The notes under the pieces are model-generated. The model made no database searches. It had not been told where the DNA came from and saw only the letters and a program-made list of their open reading frames with translations. From contig JAFGQI010000053.1 of NCBI GenBank assembly GCA_016935755.1, positions 1 through 62,212 of the forward strand: DNA of 62,212 bases, in the 5' to 3' direction. Numbering within the stretch: position 1 is the first letter of the stretch; the number at the start of each line of letters is the position of its first letter. Made by a program: the position numbers and the translations under genes. This DNA comes from Anaerolineales bacterium (lineage in GTDB: Bacteria > Chloroflexota > Anaerolineae > Anaerolineales > UBA4823). Positions 21,174-31,381 of the stretch are shown here, piece by piece.

Positions 21174-22346
21174 ATGCAAAAAGATTTCCATTTCTACTGC
21201 ATCGCCGTGCTGGCGCGAGCGGCAGGGTTCAGCCGCAAAGATGCCCTGGTGATTGCTTACTGCTCTCAATATGTGGATGATGCCACCGAGGGTGATCCGA
21301 TCACCGTGCAGGTCAATAGCCAGATGGTGCGTATCGATCCGGTGCGGACATCCTATGATTACCTCAAACCAAACCAGGGTTTGGAGTCTCTGGATTGGAC
21401 GGCCCAAAAGAGGGTGCATATCCCCTTCCATTTTCTCCCTGCCAGACCGCTCGACCCTGACCATCCTGGCTTCCCATTTTCATATGTCACAGCCCCAAAC
21501 TCGGTATTTGCTGGAGTGCTCTTATCCAATGCTGTCGCTGAAGCCCACCCTTTACGCCGTCTTTGCCGGATAGGCATCGCCTTGCACACCTTTGCTGATA
21601 CCTGGGCACACCAGGGTTTCAGCGGATTGAACGAACCCGGGAATGATGTAGAGGAGATCAAAGTTAAGGATCCATTTACCAAACGTTGGAAAAAGTTGCT
21701 GTTGGAGAACTTGATCGATGATCTGTTTTTGATTGGTATTCCTGATATTGGTCACGCTGACGCTTTATATTTCCCAGATGTGTCATTTTTGGAATGGAAA
21801 TGTGAACAGGGGCCGGCGAAGATGCCGGGCGGCGGTTATAACGCCTTGCGCTTTCTGGAAGCGGCGCAGATGATTTATGAGCGATTGCGCCAGATTAATG
21901 CCGTACATATCGTTACATCAGATCCCATCCCCTGGCGCGGCCGGCAGGTCGATTTTGTCCCCTGGGACGAACTGGAGCGCATGATTCAGGAACAGCTGGT
22001 AGCCTGGCCCAAGGTAGCCCCCGGTTTGCTGAGCGGGATTGCCAATCTGCGCCAGATCCTAAACCCGGATCAGCGCTGCCAGAACTGGCAGGAGATGTTC
22101 AGGGACTGGTTTGAGCCCGCCCCAGGAGGCTTCCCCAACCGGTATGCTTATGATCGCCTGGCGTTCCGCCAACATGCTCTGCAAGGGGATGTGGAGTGGG
22201 ATGAGCGGCCATCCAGCCAATGGCAGCAGCAGGCGCCTTTCCAGGCGGCTACATCAAATCTGCACGATTTCTGGAATACCCCGTGGGCTCAATTCCATCG
22301 TGGGGCCTTACTGCAGCGGCATGCCGTATTAGAAAGATTGCCGTGA
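21174..22346 (+). CDS. DUF6765-family protein
   Basis: A 390-residue soluble protein beginning MQKDFHFYCIAVLARAAGF with AYCSQYVDDATEGD, the signature I associate with DUF6765. Several His/Asp-rich helices (ALHTFADTWAHQGFSG) resemble the zinc-binding core of phospholipase C/S1-P1-like folds, so a metal-dependent hydrolase is possible, but no activity is known to me. GAGAGGCG precedes the ATG. It lies 15 bp after the M14 gene and converges on the subtilase genes. Confidence 0.7.
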   Translation: MQKDFHFYCIAVLARAAGFSRKDALVIAYCSQYVDDATEGDPITVQVNSQMVRIDPVRTSYDYLKPNQGLESLDWTAQKRVHIPFHFLPARPLDPDHPGFPFSYVTAPNSVFAGVLLSNAVAEAHPLRRLCRIGIALHTFADTWAHQGFSGLNEPGNDVEEIKVKDPFTKRWKKLLLENLIDDLFLIGIPDIGHADALYFPDVSFLEWKCEQGPAKMPGGGYNALRFLEAAQMIYERLRQINAVHIVTSDPIPWRGRQVDFVPWDELERMIQEQLVAWPKVAPGLLSGIANLRQILNPDQRCQNWQEMFRDWFEPAPGGFPNRYAYDRLAFRQHALQGDVEWDERPSSQWQQQAPFQAATSNLHDFWNTPWAQFHRGALLQRHAVLERLP

Positions 22347-22378
22347 AGGATAAGGTTTGAGAAAAAAATAGAGGCAGT

Positions 22379-24781
22379 CTAGACTCTCTTGCCACAATTG
22401 GGGCAAAATTTACTGGTCGATCGCAGCGAAAAGCCGCAGTGGGGGCAGTGACCGGGCAAACCGCGCGGGCCTAGCGGCGCTGGTTCGCTCTTGGGTAAAA
22501 TCAGCTTGCCGCAGTGAGTGCAAAAACGGGCGTTGACCGGTATGCGGTGCCCACACATGGGGCAGGGTTTGGTGGGGATTTCTTCGGGGGACGGCTCTGG
22601 GGGCCTGTAAGGCGGGGGGGATGGGTAAGAAGGCGGCTGGTATGGCGGCGGCGAATATGGAGGTGACTGATAGGCAGGGGGTGGGGTCTGCCAGTCTGGG
22701 GGTTGGGAGCCATAATTGGATGGCTGTTCCCAGCGAGGGGGATATGCGGCTTGTGAAGCCGTTTTCTGTCTGCGGTTAATATATACCACTCCCAGCACGA
22801 ATGCCAGGCCTCCCAACCCGAGCAAAGCTGGCAGCCCCACACAGGCAAACAAGCCTAATCCAAAAAAATCAACCTCCTTGCTGGATGCAGAAGGTTTTGG
22901 TGTGGTGGTCGCCTTGCGGGTGGGAGTTGCTCCGGGCGTGCTGCTGTAAGTTGCTGTAGCTTTTACCGCAGCCGGGCTGGTTTCAGTGACTTCCGGCGAG
23001 ACAGGTGTCGGCTCTTCAATTTCCGCGATCTCTGCTCCAGGCTCGCCAAGATATAAACGACCATGGCCGAATTCGTTATCTGGGCCGTAAGAGCCTTCAT
23101 CGATGGAATGATTGATCAGGTAATCCCGCACCTGCTGATTGGAGAAGCCGGGATTAGCTTGCATTACCAAAGCGGCTGCTCCGGCAACATGTGGGGCGGA
23201 GGCGGATGTACCATCAAAGGCGCCATCCCCGTAGGCGTTTGTGCTCACTTTTGCAGCAGCAGTTAGCTCGGGCTTCAGGCGTCCATCAAAGCTAGGTCCT
23301 TGTGAACTGTAATATTCCAGAGCATTATCAGCCCAATTGATCGCTCCAACTGTCAGGCTATTGCGAGCATCTGCAGGCGTCGCCAGACTGTATTCTGCCA
23401 CCGGATATTCAACTTCGCCGTTGGAGATGAGCAGGTTAAAATTGACCGCTTTTGTAGCCCCGGCATTATATACCGAGATGTAGTAGGGCTCGTTATCGGA
23501 AAACTCATAGTAGATATACTCCTCGCCGAAACTTCCATCGGTGGGAGCATTCTCAGATGAGGCGACGGTATTGCCATTCTTATCATCGAGATAAAGGTCG
23601 TAATCCTGATCACCTTCAGCCCAGGATAGGGCAATGATAGCTGTGCCGTAGGGTGTATAGGTCATCATCTCATCATCGCCAGAGTATTCATGCCAGCCAT
23701 CGGAATCTTTATCTGCGAATTTTCCATAATAGTGGCTGTATGCATAATTGCCAGAAGAATTGACCCACAAGACACCTTTGGCAAAAGCGTTATCTGCAAT
23801 TTTTGCGCCATTGCCATTGCCATCCATCAACCCGATCATCCAGCTGCCTGAGTGGGAGATGATTTGGACTCCCTCGCTGATCAACCAGTCGATTGCCTGT
23901 TCGGTTTCGGCCTGGGTACTGGCAGTGACCAGATACATTGTGGCCTCAGGGGCAATATCATAGACAATTTCAGCACAGCCCTTTCCATGGACCGTCACGC
24001 CATTATCTACATCAGGGTAGCCATCATAAAATGAGCGGGTGATGACTTCATCGGGCAGATCGCTGCCCAGTAAATCCTGGTATCCAGTGAAGCCCGAATC
24101 AACAATGGCGATTTTGATCCCTTCACCGCTGAATCCAGCTTCCTGCCAGGTACTGGCATTGATCCCATCCAGTGATTCTAATTCCACCCCCCACTGCTCC
24201 TCAACAGAAGGCTGTGGTAATCGCACCCGCACGACGTGCTCAAGGCTGGAAAGCTGCCCAAGCCACTCGCCAGGATTCTCGGATTTGGCGGCTTCTTCGA
24301 TCAACTTTAGCGGCACGGCGATATCAATCAGCTTCCCGCTCACCGTCGCCACCCGCACTCCGTATCCTTCGAGCTGATTTACCAAGTCGCCAGATTCTGT
24401 TGTGTCAAGCTCCAGGGTGAGCAATACTTCATCATCTTTATTGACCAGGCCGCGTTTGTGAGCCAGTTCTACCGCGGCATCCCAGCCTTTTTCCTGGTAG
24501 GTGATCAGGAATTCTTTGTAGACTGAATCCAGTTCTGGATCATTCAGGATTTCGGCCAGTTCTGGATATTTTTCCGCCATCTCTGCCAGAGACGGCGGCA
24601 GGCTGGGCTGGGGCTGGGATGGATTGATCTGGCGATAAAGGATCACCCCGATCACGATGGCTGCGACTAATAGAACAGCCGAGACCCCACCTAATATTGC
24701 CAGCCCGCGCGGCGTGGTGAGGCGCTGCATCCATCCGGATTGAGGAAGTTTGTGTGAATTTGGGTTGGGGCTATTGCTCAT
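22379..24781 (-). CDS. Membrane S8 (subtilisin-like) protease with cytosolic double zinc ribbon, copy 1
   Basis: An 800-residue protein. Order: short cytosolic N-terminus, TM (about 28-49), a region with SLAEMAEKYPELAEILNDPELDSVYKEF shared with copy 2 (given in part), then the subtilase domain. The catalytic triad is Asp228 (IAIVDSGF), His265 (VTVHGKGCAEI) and Ser526 (FDGTSASAPHVAG), with oxyanion Asn345. An inserted beta-domain (about 355-465) resembles a pre-peptidase C-terminal fold. A Thr/Pro linker leads to a second TM (about 650-672), a Pro/Tyr-rich stretch and two CxxC...CxxC zinc ribbons at the very end. The protease faces out and the ribbons face in. It lies 12 bp downstream of its paralogue. 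Confidence 0.9.
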   Translation of the reverse strand: MSNSPNPNSHKLPQSGWMQRLTTPRGLAILGGVSAVLLVAAIVIGVILYRQINPSQPQPSLPPSLAEMAEKYPELAEILNDPELDSVYKEFLITYQEKGWDAAVELAHKRGLVNKDDEVLLTLELDTTESGDLVNQLEGYGVRVATVSGKLIDIAVPLKLIEEAAKSENPGEWLGQLSSLEHVVRVRLPQPSVEEQWGVELESLDGINASTWQEAGFSGEGIKIAIVDSGFTGYQDLLGSDLPDEVITRSFYDGYPDVDNGVTVHGKGCAEIVYDIAPEATMYLVTASTQAETEQAIDWLISEGVQIISHSGSWMIGLMDGNGNGAKIADNAFAKGVLWVNSSGNYAYSHYYGKFADKDSDGWHEYSGDDEMMTYTPYGTAIIALSWAEGDQDYDLYLDDKNGNTVASSENAPTDGSFGEEYIYYEFSDNEPYYISVYNAGATKAVNFNLLISNGEVEYPVAEYSLATPADARNSLTVGAINWADNALEYYSSQGPSFDGRLKPELTAAAKVSTNAYGDGAFDGTSASAPHVAGAAALVMQANPGFSNQQVRDYLINHSIDEGSYGPDNEFGHGRLYLGEPGAEIAEIEEPTPVSPEVTETSPAAVKATATYSSTPGATPTRKATTTPKPSASSKEVDFFGLGLFACVGLPALLGLGGLAFVLGVVYINRRQKTASQAAYPPRWEQPSNYGSQPPDWQTPPPAYQSPPYSPPPYQPPSYPSPPPYRPPEPSPEEIPTKPCPMCGHRIPVNARFCTHCGKLILPKSEPAPLGPRGLPGHCPHCGFSLRSTSKFCPNCGKRV

Positions 24782-24793
24782 AAATTCATCTCC

Positions 24794-27064
24794 TTATTGG
24801 CGGCGCGCCCCGCAGTTTGGGCAGAACTTGCTGGCGGGGCGTAAATTGAAACCGCATTGGCGGCACTGTGACGGGCGCTGGGAGGGTACGGGCGGTCTTG
24901 GCGCGCTGTTGGGCTGGACCAGTCTGCCGCAGTTTGTGCAGAAGCGGGCATTGGCTTGCAGGCTGTGACCGCATACGGGGCAGTTCTGCCTGGCTGCCAG
25001 TCGGCGAACGGGTGTTTCGGCTGGTCTTTGCTGTTGAGGTGGGTAGGAATAAGCAGCTGCCGGAGCCAGGCGATTTCGATGGTTGTACCAGGTTGCGAAA
25101 GCCATCCCCAGACCCGCCATACCCATCAGGGCAGGGATGAGCGCACACACTAACAATCCTAAGGGGACTAACCATTTGGGGATATCATTATCCTTTTGGG
25201 TGACAGGTTCTTCGACAGCGGGTGTGGCAGTCTTTGTTGCTGAAGGTGTATCGGAGGCTGTGGGCTGGGGCGTGGGGGATTCTTCTGTGGGCGTCGGCTT
25301 CAGCTCGGTGACCTCGCCTGGCAGATTGCCCATCCACAAACGGCCGATGCCGAACTCGGTGTCGTGCCCGCTGTCGCCCAGATCAACTGCCCGCTCCATG
25401 AGAAAATCTTTTACTTCTTGAGGAGTGAATTCTGGGTATGCCTGGAGAACCAGTGCAGCTGCTCCAGCCACATGCGGGGCGGCGGCGGATGTGCCATTGA
25501 ATAGTCGATCATAAGATGCAACGCTGACATTGGCGGGCCCACTGATATCAGGCTTGGGCCGCCCATCCAGAGTCGGGCCGCGCGAGCTGTAAAACTCCAG
25601 GAGGTCATCATCCCAGTTCACTGCTGCGACGGTGAAAGCATTTTCTGCATCTCCAGGGGAGGTGATGCTGTAATCGACCATCGAATCGCTGACTTCACCG
25701 CTCATGGTGAAAAAGTTGAAGGTAACCGCCCTGGTAGCATTTTTAGCATAAAAAGCAAAAGTATAATAACCTTCCGCTTCAAAATCGTACTTGATGATTT
25801 CGTAAGCGCCATCGTCTGGGCTGTCCTGGGTATTTTCTGAACTGGCCAGAATATTCCCATCTTCGTCATATATATATAGATCATAATCCTGGTCGCAGTT
25901 TTCCCAGTCATCCCAATTCAGGACGATCGTTGTTGGGCCATAGGCATAATAATTCAGCAGCTCATCATCGGAGCTGAAATTGTGGAAGCCGTCGCCATCT
26001 GGATCGGTAAATTTCCCCATGTAATGCCTGGGTGCATTATTGCCTGCTGAAGTGACCCACACAACCCCTTTTGATACGGTATCATTGACCAGTTCATTCA
26101 TATACCCGGTCCCATCCATCGGACTGGCGAACCAGGTGACCGAATAAGAGATAACCGATATGCCCTGTTCGAGAATCCATTCCACGGCCAGGCCAGTTTC
26201 GGTTTGGGAATAAGCTTCTACCAGGTAGAGCCGGGCATCTGGCGCTATATCATGGACAATCTCAGCGCAGGCTGTGCCATGAGCGTTATCTGTCTGTCCT
26301 ACTTCGGGCCGTCCATCAACAAATGATATCGTGATCAGATCTGATGGCAGATCATTTCCCACCAGATCGGCATAACTAGAAAAGCCGAAATCAATCACCG
26401 CAATCTTTACTCCATCACCCGTATAGCCAGCCTCTTGCCAGCTATCGATGTTGAGCGTAGAGAGCGATTCAAGCTCGGTGTCGCCAGAGTTCTGAGATGG
26501 TGGGATGGGTAAACGGATGTGGAGAACATGCTCCAGCTCGGTGATTTTCTCCAACCATCCGACAGGGTCATCCGTTTCAGCATGTTTTTCGATCAAAGAG
26601 AGAGGTACAGCAATGTCAATCAATTTGCCACTTGCTGTAGCTACCCGGATGCCATTCGCCTCCAACTGCTCTACCAGGTCTGAATTATTCGTGGTGTCCA
26701 GTTCGAGTGTCATGATGACTTCGTCGCGATCATTGAGCAAGCCACGTTTGCGCGCCAATTCGATCGCGGCTTCTGCGCCATCACGTTGGTAAATAATCAG
26801 GAATTCTTTATAAACTGAGTCAAGATTCGGGTCGTTCAAAATGCTGGCCAGTTCGGGATATTCTTCTGCCACTTCTTGAAGAGACACGGGAGGGGTAAGT
26901 ATGGGTTGATCTGGAGAGGTTGCCAGCCTTAAGAGAATAAAAAAACTGGCGATAGCCAGTAGTAGCAGTAATATAGAGACGCAGATCAGGAGGATAAAAT
27001 TCTGCCGGTTGGAAAATTTTTCAAGGAAAGTACCTGTGGGTGAATCGGGTTCGTCTTCTGGCAT
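24794..27064 (-). CDS. Membrane S8 (subtilisin-like) protease with cytosolic double zinc ribbon, copy 2
   Basis: A 756-residue paralogue of the gene just downstream, with the same order: TM (about 22-46), shared N-terminal region (EEYPELASILNDPNLDSVYK), subtilase with Asp225 (IAVIDFGF), His262 (NAHGTACAEI), Asn342 and Ser526 (FNGTSAAAPHVAG), linker, second TM and two zinc ribbons. Both copies retain the full triad, so both are probably active. The Pro/Tyr-rich spacer of copy 1 is shorter here. The gene begins 41 bp after dnaE on the same strand and may be read from the same transcript. Confidence 0.9.
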   Translation of the reverse strand: MPEDEPDSPTGTFLEKFSNRQNFILLICVSILLLLLAIASFFILLRLATSPDQPILTPPVSLQEVAEEYPELASILNDPNLDSVYKEFLIIYQRDGAEAAIELARKRGLLNDRDEVIMTLELDTTNNSDLVEQLEANGIRVATASGKLIDIAVPLSLIEKHAETDDPVGWLEKITELEHVLHIRLPIPPSQNSGDTELESLSTLNIDSWQEAGYTGDGVKIAVIDFGFSSYADLVGNDLPSDLITISFVDGRPEVGQTDNAHGTACAEIVHDIAPDARLYLVEAYSQTETGLAVEWILEQGISVISYSVTWFASPMDGTGYMNELVNDTVSKGVVWVTSAGNNAPRHYMGKFTDPDGDGFHNFSSDDELLNYYAYGPTTIVLNWDDWENCDQDYDLYIYDEDGNILASSENTQDSPDDGAYEIIKYDFEAEGYYTFAFYAKNATRAVTFNFFTMSGEVSDSMVDYSITSPGDAENAFTVAAVNWDDDLLEFYSSRGPTLDGRPKPDISGPANVSVASYDRLFNGTSAAAPHVAGAAALVLQAYPEFTPQEVKDFLMERAVDLGDSGHDTEFGIGRLWMGNLPGEVTELKPTPTEESPTPQPTASDTPSATKTATPAVEEPVTQKDNDIPKWLVPLGLLVCALIPALMGMAGLGMAFATWYNHRNRLAPAAAYSYPPQQQRPAETPVRRLAARQNCPVCGHSLQANARFCTNCGRLVQPNSAPRPPVPSQRPSQCRQCGFNLRPASKFCPNCGARRQ

Positions 27065-27105
27065 AAACCTCTCCCCATTCTAAAGCATCCACATCCGCTT
27101 CTTGC

Positions 27106-30100
27106 TTATTGAAGGGTGATTTTCTCCACATGCACGTTTTCTGGTCCCAGGAGCTTAACCATTCGGGCAACCAGCTCTGGGGTGATGCCAGCAGTAAAAT
27201 TCGGGAATTCCAACCGGTACCCACGGCCCCGCTCAAAAACCTGGAAGGTAAAACGGTCATTACCAGCGTAGGAAGTGATGATGCCGTGCACCATGCGGAT
27301 GCGGAGCACATCGCGGGTCTTATCGCCGGTTGATCGCAGGGTCAGGGTAAGCATTTTGATCTCACCAGATTGATCTGCCGGTGGGATGGGCGGCAGCAAG
27401 AAATTGCTGAGGTGGACCGCCGGCTCATTTTCGCCAGCAGGTTTTCGCTCGGGAGGCGGGACGACGATCGGTGCTGGAGGTATTTCCGGTTGAGACGGGG
27501 CAGGTGGCACCTCGATAGTCTCTTCTGGTGGCTGAATGGGATTTACAGGGGGCATTGTGGGCGCTGGCAGCGCGGTGGGTCCGGCTGCCAGAGGCAGCTC
27601 AGTCAGACCAGGTCGGGAGGGCGCTCCTGTTTTTGGGGATACTGGTGTTTCAACAGAAGGCACATGGTTAATATTCAAATGGCGATCTTCGTCTTCGGCC
27701 AGGGTTGCCTGTTCTCGTTCTGAAGCGATCGGCGAGTCCCATTCAGGAAATTCTGGGGGTGGGGGCATGCTGTCCCAATCTAGATCATCTCCCCATATAT
27801 CATCATGATCGGCTTTTCCGGTGTTATCCCGCGACGATCTAGATGGCTGTACAGGTGGCCTGGCAGGCGGAGGCGACGGTGGTTTGGGTGTCCTTTGGGT
27901 GTCTGGTTGCTCTTTTGGCGAGCCCTGTTGCCGTCTGGTTTGTAGAGCAGTTCTCTGCCACTGGTTGGAGTTTCTTGGGGGAGGGGCGCCCCCTCCAGCG
28001 GGAGATGATGGATCGGCAGCTACGAGGTGGGAGAACTCGGTAGATAAAGTATCAACCAGGATTTTCGGTTCTGCGCCCTGGTTGTCCACTCGACCTTCCA
28101 CCACAACGATGCGATCGATTTCGACCTTGTGGGAGACCTGCTCCCAGGTGCGCGGGAAGATGACCAGTTCGACCGCGCCTTGCAAATCTTCGATAGTAAC
28201 GAAACCCATTGGTTTGCCCGCCTTGCTCTGATGACGGCGCAGGCGGGTGATCAGGCCGGCTACTCGCACGCGCTCCTTCGGATCAACATCGCTCAGCTGC
28301 CCAGAGTAGTGGGTAACTATCTCCTGAAGTTCGGCCATCACCGGGCTGAGTGGGTGATCTGATACATATAGGCCGATAAGTTCCTTCTCCCAGTTCAGGA
28401 TTTCGCGCTGGCTGACTTCGAGGGTGACTGGCGGCAAATGGATTTCCTCGCTGACGCCAGTGTGCACCCCGAAAAGACTCATCTGCCCGCTATCAACTGC
28501 CCGAAAATGCGATGTGCTTACTGAAATAACCCGGTCCAAGGCTTCCAGTAAGGCTGTACGCGCTCCAAATCTGTCCAGTGCGCCTACTCGGACAAGGCTT
28601 TCCAAGGCGCGTCTGCCAACCAGGCGCAGGTCAACGCGGCGGGCGAAATCATTCAAATCTTGGAAGGGGGTGTCTTGACGCCCCTTCAGGACCGCGTCTA
28701 CCGGGCCTTGACCAACGTTCTTGACTGCTCCCAGACCAAAGCGGATGACAGAAGTACCATCCGAGCAATCTTCGATTGTAAAATCATACCCGCTGGCGTT
28801 AACATCCGGCGGTTCAACTGATATATCCATCCGGCGGCAGTCGGCCACATATAGGGCAACCTTCTCGTTTTCGTTCTTCGAAACCGAAAGCAAAGCAGTC
28901 ATGTATTCGACTGGGTAGTGAACTTTCAAATAGCCAGTTTGTACAGCAATCACCCCATAATCTACGGCATGGGATTTGTTGAAGCCATAACGGGCAAACT
29001 CCTCCCAGTCATCGAAAATAGCAGCTGCTGTATCGGCCTGAATACTATTCTGAACCGCTCCTTCGATGAACTTCTGGCGATGCTTGATCAGCTTTTCGGG
29101 CATTTTCTTGGCGATGGCTTTGCGAAGATCATCAGCTTCGGGGGCGGTATAGCCAGCCAGCTGCATGGCAGCAAACATGAGCTGCTCCTGGTACACTGGG
29201 TAGCCATAGGTCTCGTTGAAGATCGAGGAGAGCATTGGATGACGGTATTCCACCGGTTCTTCGCCGTGCATCCGGCGAATATAGCCGGGGATGAAGTCCA
29301 TCGGTCCTGGGCGGAAGAGCGCCACCATGGCAATCACGTTCGCCAGTGATTTTGGTTTCATCTGCATCAGCCAGCGGCGCATTCCTGATCCTTCAACCTG
29401 GAAGACGCCAGCCGTCTCACCGCGTCCCATCATCTCATAGACCGCTGGATCTTCCGTCGGTATATTCGACAGGTTAAGATGGACGCCGTGACGCTGCTGG
29501 ATCAGATCGCAGGCTCGCGCCATGATGGTCAGAGTAGCCAGACCCAGGAAGTCAACCTTGAGCAGCCCGAGCGAATCCAGAATACCCATCTCAAATTGGG
29601 TCACGCTTTTGATGGGCGAGTCAACTGCTGAACCAGTTGGTCGGTGCAAGGGGATGTATTCGATCAGTGGTTTGTCGGTGATCACAACCCCGGCAGCATG
29701 AGTGCCGGCGTTGCGCACCACGCCTTCCATCTGCCGCGCGGTGTCAATCAGCTCTTGCAAGTAGGAGGCCTCGTTATAAATCTGCTTGAACTCAGTGACT
29801 TCAACCAGGGCTTGATCGATGGTAACGGGTTTGCCGGGAATATTGGGGATCAACTTGGCGGCTCGGTCCACTTCGGATAGAGGCACATCCATCACCCGGC
29901 CCACATCCCGGATAGCGGCGCGCGCCCCCAGGGTGCCGAAAGTGATGATTTGAGCAACTTTATCATCGCCATATTTGCGGGCGGTGTATTCCATCATATC
30001 AGCCCGGCGGTCATCGCGGAAGTCCAGGTCGATATCAGGCATGGAGATGCGTCCCGGGTTGAGGAAGCGTTCAAAGATCAGGCCGTGCTCAAGTGGGTCG

Positions 30101-31224
30101 ACCAGAGTGATTTCAAGAGTGTAGGCAGCAATTGATCCGGCGGCCGAGCCGCGTGCGTTGTACCAGATGCCTTGCTGGCTGGCATAGCGGCAAAGATCCC
30201 AGACAATCAGGAAATAGGTGTCGAATCCCATTTCGTGAATGACCTTCAGCTCATATTCCAGCCGCTGCCGGACTATCGGGTCATGTGCCCGGGCGCCATA
30301 ACGAAGATTCAGCCCTTCTTCGCACAATGAGCGCAGATAGCTTTCCACCGTGCATCCTTCGGGTACATCGAAATTTGGCAAGTGGTAGCCCTTGAATCCC
30401 AGGTCCACATTACAGCGCTCGGCGATAAGCAATGTATTGCTTATTGCCTCAGGAATTTCGGCGAAAATTTTCCCCATTTCTTCCGGGCTGCGTAAGTAGT
30501 AGGTATTATTGGTCATGCGCATGCGGTTGGGATCGCTGAGTAAGCAGCCAGTCTGGATAGCCAGCATAATATCCTGCAAGCGGGCATCCTCTTTATTGAT
30601 GTAATGTGCATCGTTGGTGGCGATGTAGCGGGCATCGTAGCGCTGGCCAAGCATGAGCAGGTTTTTATTGATCTCATCCAGCTCAGGGATATCATGGGAT
30701 TGCAGTTCCAGGAAGAAGCGATTGTTTCCAAAGACCTGGAAATACCAGTCAAGCTGCCGGCGGGCAGCTTCCAGATTGCCCTCATAGAGCAGCCGGGGCA
30801 CTTCTGCCGACATACAGCCTGACGTGCAGATTAATCCCTCATTGTACTTCGCAAGCAGATCGTGATCTACGCGCGGATAATAGTAGAAACCTTCTAATTG
30901 AGCCGCGCTGGCAAGCCGCAGCAGATTTTGATAACCAACCTGATTCTCTGCCAGCAGGAGGAGATGAGTGGCTTTTTTGTCCAGCTGGGGATCACGGCTT
31001 TGCATGCCCCGTGGGGCGAGGTAGGCTTCCAGGCCGATGATGGGCTTGATGCCAGCTGCACGGGCAGCATTGTAAAAATCGATCACTCCGAACATGGTGC
31101 CGTGGTCGGTGATCGCCAAGGCCGGCATGTTCATCTCGGCCGCGCGCGCCACCAGCTTCTTGATGTTGCTGAAGCCATCCAACAGGGAGTACTCGGTGTG
31201 AACGTGAAGGTGGACGAAGGACAT
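27106..31224 (-). CDS. dnaE: DNA polymerase III alpha subunit with disordered C-terminal insertion
   Basis: The main replicative polymerase, 1,372 residues against roughly 1,160 in E. coli. N-terminal PHP domain (HLHVHTEYSLLDG), palm with PDIDLDFRDDRR, clamp-binding QMSLFG and an OB fold (VRVAGLITRLRRHQSKAGKP) are all in normal order. After the OB fold comes about 215 residues rich in Pro, Ser, Gln and acidic residues, including a DDIWGDDLDWDS patch, then a compact domain of about 85 residues ending ENVHVEKITLQ. I do not recognise that last domain. It is the first gene of a minus-strand set with two subtilases. Confidence 0.95.
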   Translation of the reverse strand: MSFVHLHVHTEYSLLDGFSNIKKLVARAAEMNMPALAITDHGTMFGVIDFYNAARAAGIKPIIGLEAYLAPRGMQSRDPQLDKKATHLLLLAENQVGYQNLLRLASAAQLEGFYYYPRVDHDLLAKYNEGLICTSGCMSAEVPRLLYEGNLEAARRQLDWYFQVFGNNRFFLELQSHDIPELDEINKNLLMLGQRYDARYIATNDAHYINKEDARLQDIMLAIQTGCLLSDPNRMRMTNNTYYLRSPEEMGKIFAEIPEAISNTLLIAERCNVDLGFKGYHLPNFDVPEGCTVESYLRSLCEEGLNLRYGARAHDPIVRQRLEYELKVIHEMGFDTYFLIVWDLCRYASQQGIWYNARGSAAGSIAAYTLEITLVDPLEHGLIFERFLNPGRISMPDIDLDFRDDRRADMMEYTARKYGDDKVAQIITFGTLGARAAIRDVGRVMDVPLSEVDRAAKLIPNIPGKPVTIDQALVEVTEFKQIYNEASYLQELIDTARQMEGVVRNAGTHAAGVVITDKPLIEYIPLHRPTGSAVDSPIKSVTQFEMGILDSLGLLKVDFLGLATLTIMARACDLIQQRHGVHLNLSNIPTEDPAVYEMMGRGETAGVFQVEGSGMRRWLMQMKPKSLANVIAMVALFRPGPMDFIPGYIRRMHGEEPVEYRHPMLSSIFNETYGYPVYQEQLMFAAMQLAGYTAPEADDLRKAIAKKMPEKLIKHRQKFIEGAVQNSIQADTAAAIFDDWEEFARYGFNKSHAVDYGVIAVQTGYLKVHYPVEYMTALLSVSKNENEKVALYVADCRRMDISVEPPDVNASGYDFTIEDCSDGTSVIRFGLGAVKNVGQGPVDAVLKGRQDTPFQDLNDFARRVDLRLVGRRALESLVRVGALDRFGARTALLEALDRVISVSTSHFRAVDSGQMSLFGVHTGVSEEIHLPPVTLEVSQREILNWEKELIGLYVSDHPLSPVMAELQEIVTHYSGQLSDVDPKERVRVAGLITRLRRHQSKAGKPMGFVTIEDLQGAVELVIFPRTWEQVSHKVEIDRIVVVEGRVDNQGAEPKILVDTLSTEFSHLVAADPSSPAGGGAPPPRNSNQWQRTALQTRRQQGSPKEQPDTQRTPKPPSPPPARPPVQPSRSSRDNTGKADHDDIWGDDLDWDSMPPPPEFPEWDSPIASEREQATLAEDEDRHLNINHVPSVETPVSPKTGAPSRPGLTELPLAAGPTALPAPTMPPVNPIQPPEETIEVPPAPSQPEIPPAPIVVPPPERKPAGENEPAVHLSNFLLPPIPPADQSGEIKMLTLTLRSTGDKTRDVLRIRMVHGIITSYAGNDRFTFQVFERGRGYRLEFPNFTAGITPELVARMVKLLGPENVHVEKITLQ

Positions 31225-31381
31225 CAGTCAAAGACCGGGCAGCCAGGGAATCGGGTAATCAGGTGTGTCGCGCGAATTATAGCACGGATGTGCAGGATAA
31301 ATGCTTAAAAGCAGTGGGTGGGAAGCTTAAAATATTGATGGATGCAGCGCAAGGTATCATTGATCTGAGCGGATATGAATA

